In this document: positions 37,191 through 48,517 of the stretch, in pieces | Position numbering within the stretch: the stretch's first letter is position 1 | How the letters are laid out: each line of letters opens with the position of its first letter | Assembly (NCBI RefSeq): GCF_902713425.1 | Contig: NC_081214.1 | Coordinates: forward strand, 23,743,208 to 23,807,207 | Direction of reading: 5' to 3' | Origin: Acipenser ruthenus | Taxonomy: Eukaryota > Chordata > Actinopteri > Acipenseriformes > Acipenseridae | Length of the DNA: 64,000 nucleotides | Position numbers and translations under genes: made by a program | The notes under the pieces: generated by a model | What the model was told of the DNA's origin: nothing | Seen by the model: the letters and a program-made list of their open reading frames with translations, nothing else | The model's database searches: none

Positions 37191-38362
37191 CGATCTCTTC
37201 CACCATAGAGTGCATGAGCGCAAGGGCGGTTATCCATACATTACAAGAACCATAGAGATTTCTATATGTTCTCTAGGAAGGTTTTTTATTTTCTTGCAAG
37301 ATCTCGTCAGCAGTGCTGATTGAAGATTTGTGAGCGCTGTTTCCGGTTTCAGGCCCCCGAACGAGAGAGAGAGAGAGAGGGAGGGCGAGTTTCAATTTCA
37401 ACGCAAGCAGAGGGACGAGGGTCTGCAACAATGGAGTGAAATTAAACCTTTAAATGAGAAAAAAATACATATCCAGCGAGGGGGCCGCCAGCCAGCCGCA
37501 TGCAAGTCGCCGTGTGTTCTCGTCTGATTGTTTCAGAGAATTCACCACCTTTTTAGTGTGTTGTTATTTTAAAAATTTCGGCATTTTGTTGTTGTAAATA
37601 AAAACAGAATCGCACAGGAAGCAGAAGGAAGGTATCTCGATCGCGGTTATATCTTGTTTTTATATGCATTTTTTTTTTAAGGCGTAACAAACTTGCAGAA
37701 CTGCTCCTGCTGTGTACACAAAATCTTTAGATTATTATGATTTTTTTTTAAAAACACATCATCGTTACGGTGTTTGCGCCAGTTACCTACGATCAGATTA
37801 AAACCAGTGCAGCGAAAAACAAAATAGCTGTTAGTGCTGTAGTTGTGCACAGCTTAATTTTATAGGCTATTCGTATTTAACAATTCTGGGGTTGAATGTT
37901 CAAACAGTATCTCCTGTCTTCCTGTCTGCAATATTAGGAGTGCAGTATTTGCTTCTGGCCTATCCGCTACAGCGCCGTTTTGAGTGGGTAGTGCACAGAA
38001 ATATACACACTTTATTATTTTTCTTGTCGCTTTAAATACTACTAATAAATCAAATAATAATAAAGCAGTTGCCTTTTTTTAATATATATATTTTTTTCAT
38101 TATTTATTTTTGAAATAAAAAAGCAATAACGCCTTGCTAAATGTAAACAAGGTAGCTAGGTTTCTAATTTAAAGATTTCAATCTGTGATTTGGTTTCAGA
38201 GTTTCAGTATTTAGTAGTAATTGTCGTTAGTTGAAACATGATGAAGGGGCGTAGGACTGACGCTTTATAGACCTCTTCTTTTGTTTAGTAGCATTTTCAA
38301 TATTTCAATTCGTGTATTGTAGACGTCAGCACCCACAGTGCTGGTTTGTTACCGGGACTCCG

Positions 38363-39802
38363 ATGAGGGAGTACAAAGTTGTGGTGCTGGGGAGCGGAGG
38401 GGTGGGCAAGTCGGCGCTCACGGTGCAGTTTGTGACTGGCACGTTTATCGAGAAGTATGACCCGACCATCGAAGATTTCTATCGGAAAGAGATCGAGGTG
38501 GACTCCTCGCCCTCGGTCCTGGAGATCCTAGACACGGCGGGGACAGAGCAGTTCGCCTCTATGCGGGACCTGTACATCAAGAATGGCCAGGGGTTCATAC
38601 TGGTGTACAGCCTTGTCAACCAGCAATCCTTCCAGGTGAGAGCACGGGGATTTCCATGGAAATACGAAGGGTCCCAGTTACACCGTGTGAGCCATTCCCG
38701 GTGATCCTATTACACGGACATTACTACCCATGTATATATTTGTTACTTTTTTTTTTTTTTTTTAGTTTTTTTTAGTTTATGTAAGCTGTATTGAATGTAT
38801 TTCAAAGTGCTTTGACGTTCATGTTTTGTTGTGCCGATTCCAAGCTGTGCACTTGTATTACCCCACATGTGATTCAGTCTCTCTGTCTCCCTCTTCTCAT
38901 CGATATACAAGGACACGCAACATGTGCGTCTGGGAAGTTATTTTCACCTTTGCTGCTCGTTTAGTTTGAGTGCTCCGTCTGAACAGGAAATTCAGTTTCC
39001 TTCTTGAGCCACTGTAGAAAGACAAACCTGTAAATAAGCTGCCTTCTCTAAACGAGGGTGAAAGTAGAGGAGTAGAGCTGGCATTCATACAGGAGAGCGC
39101 CTTCCACGTGTCTCAGTGCTGCACACACCTCTGAAGACTTCTCCTGTTGCATAGCAGTTTCACCCATTCCAGGTTTTAATAAGAGCTTGATTAGCCCCAG
39201 TTTATAGGTAACAAGCTCAGCTGTGTGACGCTGGCAGATCATGGTCATGCCCCAGGAGAACAGACCTGACCCTGAGTAAGTTAGGGTTGTTTCTACCTGT
39301 CAGGCTTGCAAATAAACCGCCTTCCTTTGGGAATACTGGAGTGTGATTTTTAGCAAGGCAAAACCCTTCCTGGATAGCAGAATTGCAGAATCTGTGCAAG
39401 CTGCTCCACCCATGCAATCCCCAGCCAGAACAATGATAGGGATTTGATTTTGCGTGATGCACTCCAGTCCATGTCCTTCCCTGATTTATTTCACTAAACC
39501 TTTTTAATATCCCGCAACTGCAGGACATCCGGCCCATGAGGGACCAGATCGTGCGAGTGAAGCGCTACGAGAAGGTGCCGCTGATCCTGGTGGGGAACAA
39601 GGTGGACCTGGAGAGCGAGCGCGAGGTGTCGGGGGCGGACGGGCGCACCCTGGCCCAGGAGTGGGGCTGCCCCTTCATGGAGACCTCTGCCAAGAGCAAG
39701 ACCATGGTGGATGAACTGTTTGCTGAGATTGTGCGGCAGATGAACTACGCCTCGCTGCCCGAGAAGCAGGACCAGTGCTGCACCACCTGTGTCGTCCAGT
39801 GA
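38363..39802 (+). CDS. rap2c: Ras-related small GTPase Rap2c
   Basis: Complete 183-residue Rap2 GTPase from two exons, 38363-38635 (91 codons) and 39524-39802 (92 codons plus stop), split after SFQ. Visible motifs are the P-loop GSGGVGKS (residues 10-17), effector loop [13 protein letters not shown] with the Phe that marks Rap2, DTAGTEQF (57-64), NKVD (116-119) and ETSAK (145-149). The C-terminus CCTTCVVQ has palmitoylation-type cysteines and a CAAX box; CVVQ is the ending of RAP2C. It acts at membranes in cytoskeletal and TNIK/MINK-type kinase signalling (family knowledge). A TAG acceptor-like site at 38320 and GAAG|GTATCT near 37631 suggest a 5'UTR exon around 37330-37631. The neighbour mbnl3 agrees with vertebrate synteny. 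Confidence 0.97.
39133..39228. mobile_element. hAT-type MITE, truncated copy
   Basis: Left arm only (TTGCATAGCAGTTTCACCCA, then TTCCAGGTTTTAATAAGAGC), within the rap2c intron. It belongs to the same family as 45728-45900. Confidence 0.6.
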
Positions 39803-40954
39803 GGGCCCAGCAGGGAGGACCTGGAACCGTGGCCACACCAAAAACAGGTGAGCCGGCACGCAGTCGTGACCGCAGGGCAGGAAGTGTGGGTCGAGGGAGG
39901 TAGAGCTGGTTAGACCCGAGAGACAGGAAAAAGAAGGTAGTTTGTCTTGCCCTAAGATTTGATTTTATGTATGGAGCTGTTCTCTTTTATAGCAGCTTTA
40001 GTGCTGTGTGGTTTCTGCGATGTAGGCTTAATTGGACAGACTGCACTGCGGAGGTCGCTTGTTATTTTTTTGTCAGGTTTTCTGTTTTGGAAATCACGTC
40101 TGCTTTCCAGCCATGCACAGGAACAAAACTAGGTAGTGCGTTCATTCCACTGGCTCCTAATTGAGGTTTCCTCTTTTCAAAGCATTTGCAGAGGTGGGAT
40201 GCTCATATCTCTTGTAAGATGTACAGGGTAAATGTATCATTCCTCTGCTAGGTTTGAACTAGGTTCCAGAGATTAAGGCAATGAGGGGAAAAACAAACCT
40301 ACTCTAAATGGTTCTGTGTTGCCTCTTGCAGTGTGCTTGTGGGCTGGGAGGTGCTGAGTGGAGGGGGGGGGGTGCATAGTTGGCACAGCTGCTATCATAC
40401 ACATCACAGAAAGAATTGTGCATGAAGAGCACACTCAGTAAATACTGGAAACATTTCAGAGAGAGCGAGAGAAAGGAAACTCGAGGCTCACAACATCCTG
40501 AGTTGTTTCAAAACAGGAAACAGCCCCCCCCAGCTGCTTGAACCCCCCCCCCCGCGCTGTGTTGCATTGGCTGCCTGTTTTTGTGCATGCTGTCGGAAGA
40601 GGGGGGGTCCCCAGATCCTGGAAAGTGACACGAGTGCATCTGCCAAGTGATTCCCCATTTTAGACGTTGCTCCGTCTATGTTTGATCATTTGTTGTGATT
40701 CTCCAGCACAGATTCATGTTGTTGTGTTGCTCGGAGAAAGTTTACTGCCAGAACTTCCACGAACGTGTCGTTGACCCTGACCCACTAAATCTGTCTAAAG
40801 GACAACGGTGTACAAGAGGGGAATTTTGTGTACGCGCGATGCCCCCAAAAATGTTTTACCTATAATGGAATTACTGTGGGGTATATCTGCAGAAAGGAAC
40901 TGGTCAATTGCCATGTTATTATTTTTAGTTTGTTTTTTTTCACCCATGTGTATC

Positions 40955-41050
40955 AAATCCTATGTAGACCAGCTTGTTGTGGTCCCCCATATAAAGCAAT
41001 GGAAAACAAATACATTATATATGTGTCCAAAACACATGAAAGGGTTAAAC
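40955..41050. mobile_element. Fragment of the TTAACCCTTTCATG-ended MITE
   Basis: Shares ATAAAGCAATGRAAAC, TGTGTCCAAAAC and CATGAAAGGGTTAA with the copy at 52673-52885. It lies in the rap2c 3'UTR or downstream region. Confidence 0.45.
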
Positions 41051-42502
41051 AACTGGAGCATGTTCAGCACACTCCTTTCCTCTAGAACTCTCTCTCGTCT
41101 GCAGAGTCATGTGTGATCGTAGATCTGGAGTCTATGATCAGATCTTCCTGTGCGTCAGGCCTTCAGCGTTTCTTCTCTCTCTCTCTCCCCCCTGCAGATA
41201 CGTTATCTCGGAGGAAACCTCGCACAGCCGCTGCATTGAAGACCTTAACTAGCCCATCAGGTGCAGATCTGAGCCTTGAACCCCGATCTCTGTGCCGGGG
41301 CCCGTGCTTGCCAACAAACAAGCCAATTGGGTGAGCCGCTCCAGCGGCCTGCTTCATACTACAGAGCACACGTACTGGCTGTTTTTAATTTTTTTTCTGT
41401 CTACCTTTAAATAGTTTTAATATAATATCCTAATTCAAAGAAAGAAAGAAAATCGAAGTGTGTTCTGGTATGGAGGGGCGTTTTCCAAGGAGGTGCTAGA
41501 ACAACATCTCTGCTTTCTTTTGTTCTTTCTACCCTTCACTCGGTTTTTTTTTTCTTTTACAGTTATTCTTCCAGAGTTAACAATATTAGTATGCAAGAGT
41601 CCCCCTTTTTATATCCCCTCCCTCAATTTAATAAATGATTTTTTTTCATTTAAAAAGTTTGTTTAATTCAATACAGTATTAGATACTCCTTGCCTTGTTC
41701 TCTTTTTCTTTGTCTGCACAATGTTTTAATGAACAGTGAATTGAGCCTTAAAGATTCGTTGGAGTATCTGTGTATATTTGACCTTGTCACTTCTGCATCG
41801 TTTGGATTCACGAGGCAGCCCATCCTTGCTAGTAACAGGACTGTTCTCTTGCTGTGCTTCCCTTTGCACGTGTTGCACCTGATCCTCCAGCATTCACAAT
41901 ACTGTTGCATCCAAATATTTCAGCAGCAAGTTCATAACCTGGCTAGAAATGTGCACTAGCCGTGCTGCACCCGGTCCTGGGTTTCAGAACTGCCTAATTG
42001 AAATGATCAGGAGCCAGCAGTTTGGTGGTTCAAATAAACTGTTCCTCCCTTACTGCATGAACAACTCGCGTTCGTAAACCTACAGACTCAGGGGTGACTG
42101 ACTGTGCTTTCACATTGCACTGAAACAAACAAACCAAACAGTCCTTTTGCCCAAACGGACCAAGATCACCTCTTGAGAAGAACTCTGTTCAGTTCCTTTC
42201 AAAGGAACTCTGAAAGGGACTGAGTTATTTTGGAGCGTTCTCATCTGCTTCCAAAATGAAACGAACCGCACTCGCTTTAAAATAACCAGCCCAAATGAAC
42301 CAAGACTGACTGCACCCTTATCCATGCTGTGATGAGAATCGCTTAGTTCAGAGCAGATTTACCAGCGCTCTGACCTGGTCATTTAAAAAACATATCCCTT
42401 AACAAGAGAAGTTCTGAAACCCAGGGCTTGGCCGTGTCGTGGGATCATGTGCAAATGAAACTGGTGTTAATTATTTTTATTTACTTTTAATAATGAAATC
42501 TC

Positions 42503-42508
42503 AATAAA
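42503..42508 (+). terminator. Candidate rap2c polyadenylation signal
   Basis: AATAAA followed by a T-rich run. Other AATAAA copies lie at 41630-41635 and near 42911, so alternative ends are possible. The stretch 39803-42502 has no other gene and is probably rap2c 3'UTR. Confidence 0.45.
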
Positions 42509-43106
42509 GTGTTTTTTTTTTCATATTGTTTTATTTATGTTTGTTTTATTATTCCAGTTAATACTGCTGTTATTTTTAATGACTGCCCTGTCTCGCTGTG
42601 TTTCCATGTTCTGATCATCTTCAGACACAGAATCATTCGGGACTCTGATCTGTAAAGTTTTCCTGCTGATTGTTTTTTTATTTTTCAGTTAAATCTACTA
42701 CAAGCTTCCTCATGAAATCTCTGAAGCTCACGCTTTGCCGCTGGTGTTTTTCATTTCGTTCACACAGAAGCTCAGCTTGAGTCTTTTCAAACCCGTCTCC
42801 CTTGAATCAGTTTTGTGGGTGCGAGAGTGAACGGGCGGAGGGATGTGAAATCTGCCTGTAACTGTTGCTCAGATCCTGGAGAATACTTGTTAGGCTAGTA
42901 TAAAGTTTCTAATAAAATTTAATTTTATAGCCATTTGTTTTTCTTTTTTCGTTTTGTGCTCGGGGGACATTAAAAGAATTTAAAGTGCATTAATGTACTG
43001 CATCAAAATGCCCTGCAAAGGTTTCAATCTTAAAAGGTGTAGTTACATCTTACTCTATCGTCAATAACATAACGTTCTTCCACGACCCTTCATTTAAATA
43101 GGGCCC

Positions 43107-43675
43107 CCCCTCCCCCTCCCCCTCCCCTTCCCCTCCTCTCCTCCCCCTCCCCTCCTCCCCACCCCTCCTCCCCACCCCTCCCCACCCCTCCTCCCCACCC
43201 CTCCCCACCCCTCCTCCCCCCCTCCCCACCCCTCCCCTCCCCCCCTCCCCACCCCTCCCCTACCCTCCCCACCCCTCCCCTCCCCCCCTCCCCACCCCTC
43301 CCCTCCCCACCCCTCCCCTACCCTCCCCTCCTCCCCACCCCTCCCCTCCCCCCCTCCCCTCCCCTCCCCTCCCCACCCCTCCCCTCCCCACCCCTCCCCA
43401 CCCCTCCCCTCCCCTCCCCCCCTCCCCACCTCTCCCCTCCCCTCCCCTCCTCCCCACCCCTCCCCTCCCCTCCCCACCCCTCCTCCCCACCCCTCCCCTC
43501 CCCTCCCCTCCCCACCCCACCCCTCCCCTCCCCTCCCCACCCCTCCTCCCCTCCCCACCCCTCCCCCCTCCCCACCCCTCCCCCCCTCCCCACCCCTCCC
43601 CCCCTCCCCACCCCTCCCCCCCTCCCCCCCCCTCCCCACCCCTCCCCCCCTCCCCACCCCTCCCCACCCCTCCCC
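43107..43675. repeat. C-rich polypyrimidine tract (CCCCTCCCCAC)n
   Basis: About 570 bases built from CCCCTCC and CCCCACCC units with no other base except scattered A. The - strand is G-run rich and G-quadruplex competent; mirror symmetry would also allow triplex DNA. It separates the 3' ends of convergent rap2c and gpr143. Long frames over it are artefacts. Confidence 0.97.
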
Positions 43676-43896
43676 CGAGTTCCAGATTCAGTTAAACGCC
43701 GCTGTGTTCCCACTAGGTCATTTTGAAGCTACACTGCGGTTGTGCAGATTTAAGTAACTTCCAGTAGCTGTCCCCCTCGAGGTGTTGAAGTACTGAAAAC
43801 TACAAAGCGTGGATTCCTACAGGCACTACAGACACCACTGCTCTTAGAATTACAGGGAGAAGAAAACAAACGTGAGCATGCGATTCGGGTTTAACT

Positions 43897-43912
43897 CCAG
43901 CAGAGGGCACTG
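43897..43912 (+). promoter_or_regulatory. CTCF-consensus motif between convergent genes
   Basis: CCAGCAGAGGGCACTG fits the IUPAC CTCF consensus CCASYAGRKGGCRSYR at every position. It lies just past the gpr143 3' end and next to the C-rich tract. Confidence 0.5.
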
Positions 43913-43927
43913 AAGAATGCTTTTGTA

Positions 43928-43933
43928 TTTATT
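43928..43933 (-). terminator. Candidate gpr143 polyadenylation signal
   Basis: TTTATT on the + strand (AATAAA on -), about 275 bases past the stop codon. Confidence 0.45.
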
Positions 43934-44208
43934 CTGTTAGGACTAACAATTCATTCATTGAAATACAGAAAACATTTACAAGATAAAGGTTCTGTTTTTA
44001 CAGTTTCCTAAACATTATCTCAAGAATTTGTGTTGTTAGCGATCCAGCACTACAAAGAAGCAGCTCCCAATTAAGATCTTGCATTTTCCTTGCTGCTGGG
44101 ACAAAAGTAGTGCAGATTTCATACCACCCTTCAAGTAGGAGAAACAATATGGATTACAGTGCATAATAAAAGAAGTTTTATGAGGATATATATTCCTGTC
44201 CAGCATGT

Positions 44209-47200
44209 CTAAGCCTTTAGTCCAGTCAAGGCTCGGGTCCTCTGTGCGCTCAGCTGCCGTTCGGCTGCCAGCAGGGCGCTCTTGGAGCAGCAAGCCGTGA
44301 CCAGCCAGAGCGCCTTGCCCTCCACGTCTGAGCTGCTGCAGCCTGAAAGAGACGGAAGCAGGGATGGGAAGACTCCTCCTGCTGCATAGCAGTTTCATCC
44401 ATTTCAGGTTTTAATACAAGCTTGATCAGCCACAGTGTACAGCTAACCAGCTCAGGTGTGTCTTACTAAACTTATAGTAAAACCAGGAATGGATCAACCT
44501 GCTATGCAAAGGGAATGTTAGGTGAAAGCGTGTTTGAGCAAGGTGGCGTTTACTGTGTACTGTGAAGGGGAGTGTGCAGGACACTGCTGGCTGTCTCCAC
44601 CTCACTCCTACCTGACTGAGAGGCAGGCTGCTGGACCTGTCGATTGAGAGAATCCCAGTGTCCGACCATGCTCTGGGGTTTGAGGATGTTTTCCATGGTA
44701 ACCTCAGACTCGCTCTCTGTCTCTCCCTCTTCCTCCTCCCCCTTTCCCCTGCAGCAGCACTGCTCCACCTTGCAATAGAGCCCCCACGTGCAAACATCGA
44801 GTCCGCAGCCTGTCCACTTGTGGAAAGCAAGGGACTGGAGGAAGGCGTACATGGGGTTCAGAACAGCCTGGAACAAAACACATAACGTCACCTCTCCCCA
44901 TGCACCCCGAAAGTGCAGGCCACCCCAACCACCACTGTGGTTTGTGTTTGAACTACTGCAAGCCCACATCGGTGTGATTTCAAACAAGCGTTTTGCATTC
45001 AGGTACCAGTGCTGAGGAAGACTGTACTAAAGCATCACTTGTGTACTTTGATATCTCACACATGATCATTTTGAGCTTGTTGACCAAGATCACAGGGCCA
45101 GTTGGCGTGTGCTCCGAGTGTAAACTCACAGTGGACAGGGAACTCTAGCTGGTGGTTGCTAGGAGACGTTACCGTGAGCACCCAGGTGGTGAGGGCTGCT
45201 GATCGCAGGGCCTGTGAGGGGGCGGAGCTCCAGGCAAGGTCCGTGTCAATTAGGAGCAGCAGTGCCTCGCTGAGGACGTTAGGCAGCCAGCTGGACAGAG
45301 ACACAGACAGGGGTCACCAGTTTATAACAAGGCTATGCACTGCGGCGTGGAATGTATTGAAGGAGTCACAGCAGCTGAAGGTGAGCAGTGAAACATCCAC
45401 TGGGGGATCCCCTATCGGCTCGTGTTGGTTTACAGGCAGCACAGCAGAGCTGTTATTATTGCAGTAACTGTTGGCGGCCACTAGAGGGAGACACACCCCC
45501 ACACTCACCACACAGTAAAGGCGACCATGATCTTCAGGAAGCGTTGCCTGATGTTTTTCATCTGGAGCCTCTCGCTGGCAGTGTAGGAGCCGCTCTGCTG
45601 CTTCAGGAGAGTCGACACTGTTCAAGCGCAAGACAGCGAGGCGTAATTCTCCGTGCTCTTCCAAAACAACAAGCCCCATCCGACAAACTCAATCATTCAC
45701 TGAATGACAGTCACCAATACATGCAACCAGGGATGCAAAGAATACTCCCAATGCAAAGCAGTGTGACCCACTCCTGGTTTTACTAAGAGTTTATTAAGAC
45801 TCACCTGAGCTTGTAACCTGTACACTGGGTCTAATCAAGCATGTGTTAAACCTGGAATGGGTGAAACTGCTATGCAATGGGAGTCTTATTGCCATCCCTG
45901 CATGCAACATTTCTAAAATAATGAAATCCACCTTCTTCACACTACTGCTACCACCTTGTTTAATACCTGCATTTCTGGAAGGGCAGATTCTGGTATTTCT
46001 GCATAATAGTGCATATTTTGAAAATTGAGGCAAGGAACATTGTTAGATTTATTATAATTCCATTGTTGAAAAAAAAAACAAGTAAGTAGACAGACACCCC
46101 GACCTGAAGCCAGGGTCCTGGACAGAAGGGGTGGGTTGGCCAGCAGCACGAGGAGGAGAGGCAGGTATGTGGCGAGGTAGTGAGGGATTGCATACTTCAG
46201 ATTCCTCTCGCAGCTACAGAGGAGAGACTCTCGTTAAAACACACTCTCTCGATCCCAAAGAAAACGCCATTATCAGACTCCTACAGTATGACCACATGGC
46301 TTTTAAACTCAATGCATTCGGGTGCGGTCTCCTGAAGGACTACAAGTACCAAAAGCCACTGCGAAGCAAAAAAAAAAAAAAAGAAAGAAATCCTGAACTG
46401 TGCCAGTGTTCACCTGGTCACCCTTCTTCCAACCCTGCCTTCACACACCGTGTTACCTGGAGACTGGAGTCTGGAACAGGAGAGACAACCCAGGAACACA
46501 GATGATGGCGGACAGTCCCCAGGACAGCACGTGATAAAGAATCATCGAACTGTAGAGGCAACGAACCAAACCGCAATCCATTATACAGACAGACAGACAT
46601 ACATACATACATATTCTACGCGAGTCACTCATTGCATGCAATGTTTTCTGTTTTAGCACGTGCATGAACAACGCACACGATGTCAGCCTTTAGTGTTTTT
46701 TGTTGCAGATCGCGCTGCTTCCTCACCGCGGCGTCGTGGGTTCCTGTACCTGCCGATACACCTCGATGGCATAAAACAGCGTCCACCAGACCTGAGCGCC
46801 CTGCAGGAAGAACTGGATCCACAGCTGCGGGGTTCAGAAAAGATCATTTAATACAGCAGGTATGGAAATGAGTCTCCTGTTGCAAAGCACGTTCACCCAT
46901 TTCAGGTGTTAATACGAGCTTATACAGCCTTGTATTTTCATCTTTAGAAGCAGTCTGCCTTTGACATACTTTCATTAAGGATATTTCAACATTTCAAAAA
47001 CAGCGCTATAGATTAAAAATGACTGTTGCTTCCAGGTACCCCAATAACATCCTGTGCTTTAGGTTAATTTCACTCCAAAACAGCTGGAATCAGACTTCAG
47101 AGACGAGGAAGTGTTTACACAAACAAAAGTAGGATCAATGATAACGGTGCTGCGGCTAACACACCACATAGACTGGTAAGACAAGGATGTCACTTTATGC

Positions 47201-47227
47201 TGAGGAGCATGACAAAATGACAGGAAC

Positions 47228-47270
<43 letters not shown>

Positions 47271-48517
47271 AAAACTTTCTTTACCGAGCTGAGGACGCAG
47301 AAACTCCCGAGCCACACGGTCTGCTCCCTGGGCAGTGCCTGCTGGATAAAGGAGAGCCACACGGCGGACCGCACCAGGATTCCTGTCAATGCACAATTCA
47401 AGCTGCTGGGTGTGACCGAGTCTGTGACGTATACAGTATTTTAGATACTTACTGTAGTTTCTATTGCTTATATGGGGGGGGAATTGTATCCTCATTATTA
47501 TTATTATTTATTTCTTAGCCGACGCCCTTATCCAGGGCGACTTACAATTCTTACAAGATATCACATTATTTTTACATACAATTACCCATTTATGCAGTTG
47601 GGTTTTTACTGGAGCAATCTAGGTAAAGTACCTTGCACAAGGGTACAGCAGCAGTGTCCCCCAGCTGGGATTGAACCCACGACCCTCCGGTCAAGAGTCC
47701 AGAGCCCTAACCACTAATCCACACTGCTGCCCCATATGCTCATATGAGGCAATCTTCCATATAAAGACTAGACGAGAGGGTTTTTTGTATCTGTCCCCAT
47801 GCATTAAAGTGTTAAACAACACAACAGCAGTGCTCCTAACCAAGATCTGCGTGTGTGCTTTCTTCCAGAGTTTCACCTCCAGTTTGCTCCGCGATTTGTA
47901 CACAGTACTGCAGCTAGTTAAGGTCATAAAAAGTAAGCTGTGTTTTGGCTCAGGGAAGGCACACTCTTTCCCCCCTTTGTTTAGTACGTACTTTAAAAAA
48001 AACTATGAAACATTTTACAAGAAAAACCTAAAAGCTCACATTACTGTAACAACCTTATTTTAAATGTGGATGTAAACGATACTTTGTTACATTTCGATTT
48101 ATTTATTTATTTATTTATTTATTTATGTATTTATTTATTATTCTGTTTTGTTTTCGTTCATTTAAAGAAAAAACATTAAGTTACAATAAGTTATTTTAAA
48201 AAGAAAACAAAAACACAAAGAATTTGTTTCTTCAAAACGGAATTCATTTTCTCACCGGCGCAGCCGACAAAGTTACAGGCTGTGATGATGAAGGCTACCC
48301 GGTCCTGACTCCCGGGGCGCGGGGGGTCGGCTCGCTTCAGCCGCCGCCGCCGGTACTCGCTCCACAGTCTGGGCAGGTTGTGAACCCCCACCCCGATCAG
48401 CGACAGGAACGCGCAGGCCACGCTGAGCCGATGATAGGCAGCCGTGTTCAAGCTCACGAGTCCGGCGGAGGCGGCGTCTTGGAAACAGCAAAACGACTGG
48501 AACCTCGGGGAAGCCAT
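44209..48517 (-). CDS. gpr143: GPR143 (ocular albinism 1) type receptor
   Basis: Intracellular seven-helix receptor of melanosomes and endolysosomes. Nine in-frame exons, 5' to 3': 48517-48256, 47382-47285, 46824-46727, 46549-46457, 46213-46104, 45617-45509, 45290-45173, 44867-44612, 44342-44209; 1278 nt, 425 residues (human 404). The N-terminus [11 protein letters not shown] matches human MASPRLGTFCC. Other matches are [62 protein letters not shown] and [10 protein letters not shown]. The third-loop dileucine (STLLK) is kept, and the C-tail has HWDSL where human has QWESL, both regions used in lysosomal sorting. After the helices the tail is Cys- and Glu-rich. Exon 3 uses the second of two possible donors (46727, not 46750), which keeps frame with exon 4. 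Because human GPR143 is on Xp, unlike its neighbours here, this could be a paralog. Confidence 0.9.
44359..44516. mobile_element. hAT-type MITE copy in gpr143 last intron
   Basis: Left CAGGGATGGGAAGACTCC, right arm TAGTAAAACCAGGAATGG then CTGCTATGCAAAGGGA. The arms are inverted over about 40 bases. It starts about 17 bases upstream (in transcript sense) of the final exon's acceptor, so it sits in the branch-point region. Confidence 0.7.
45478..45493 (+). promoter_or_regulatory. CTCF-like motif (weak) in gpr143 intron
   Basis: CCACTAGAGGGAGACA agrees with 14 of 16 positions of the CTCF IUPAC consensus. It is listed for completeness beside the stronger match at 43897. Confidence 0.2.
45728..45900. 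mobile_element. hAT-type MITE, best preserved copy, with 8-bp target duplication
   Basis: 173 bases in gpr143 intron 5. It starts CAGGGATGCAAAGAATACTC and ends GGAGTCTTATTGCCATCCCTG, with inverted arms of about 55 bases including GGTTTTACT / AAACCTGGAATGGG. The flanks are identical: CATGCAAC at 45720-45727 and at 45901-45908, an exact 8-bp duplication as hAT transposases make. There is no coding capacity. Confidence 0.88.
46857..46935. mobile_element. hAT-type MITE, truncated copy
   Basis: CAGGTATGGAAATGAGTCTC then TTGCAAAGCACGTTCACCCA and TTTCAGGTGTTAATACGAGC match the left arm of the family. The right arm is missing. It lies in a gpr143 intron. Confidence 0.55.
47222..47271. repeat. (AAAT)n microsatellite
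   Basis: Twelve or so TAAA tetranucleotides in gpr143 intron 2. A similar ATTT run is at 48098-48137 in intron 1. Confidence 0.95.
47500..47735 (-). mobile_element. tRNA-derived SINE with L2-like tail
   Basis: On the - strand it begins GGGGCAGCAGTGTGGATTAG and carries an A-box-like TAGTGGTTAGGGC (47716-47704) and a B-box GGGTTCAATCC (47678-47668). The body ends in GTAAGTCGCCCTGGATAAGG and GCGTCGGCTAAG, then (AAAT). Tails of this GTCGC..GGATAA..GCGTCTGCTAA type are shared by fish SINEs mobilised by L2-clade LINEs. It lies in gpr143 intron 1. Confidence 0.8.

Noticed and set aside
43090-43713. Gly/Glu/Arg-rich open frames on the - strand
   Set aside because: Translations of the C-rich simple tract, with no gene structure.
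46750-46824. First possible donor for gpr143 exon 3 at 46750
   Set aside because: Splicing there would throw exon 4 out of frame. The second donor after CCGCG (46727) keeps the receptor frame.
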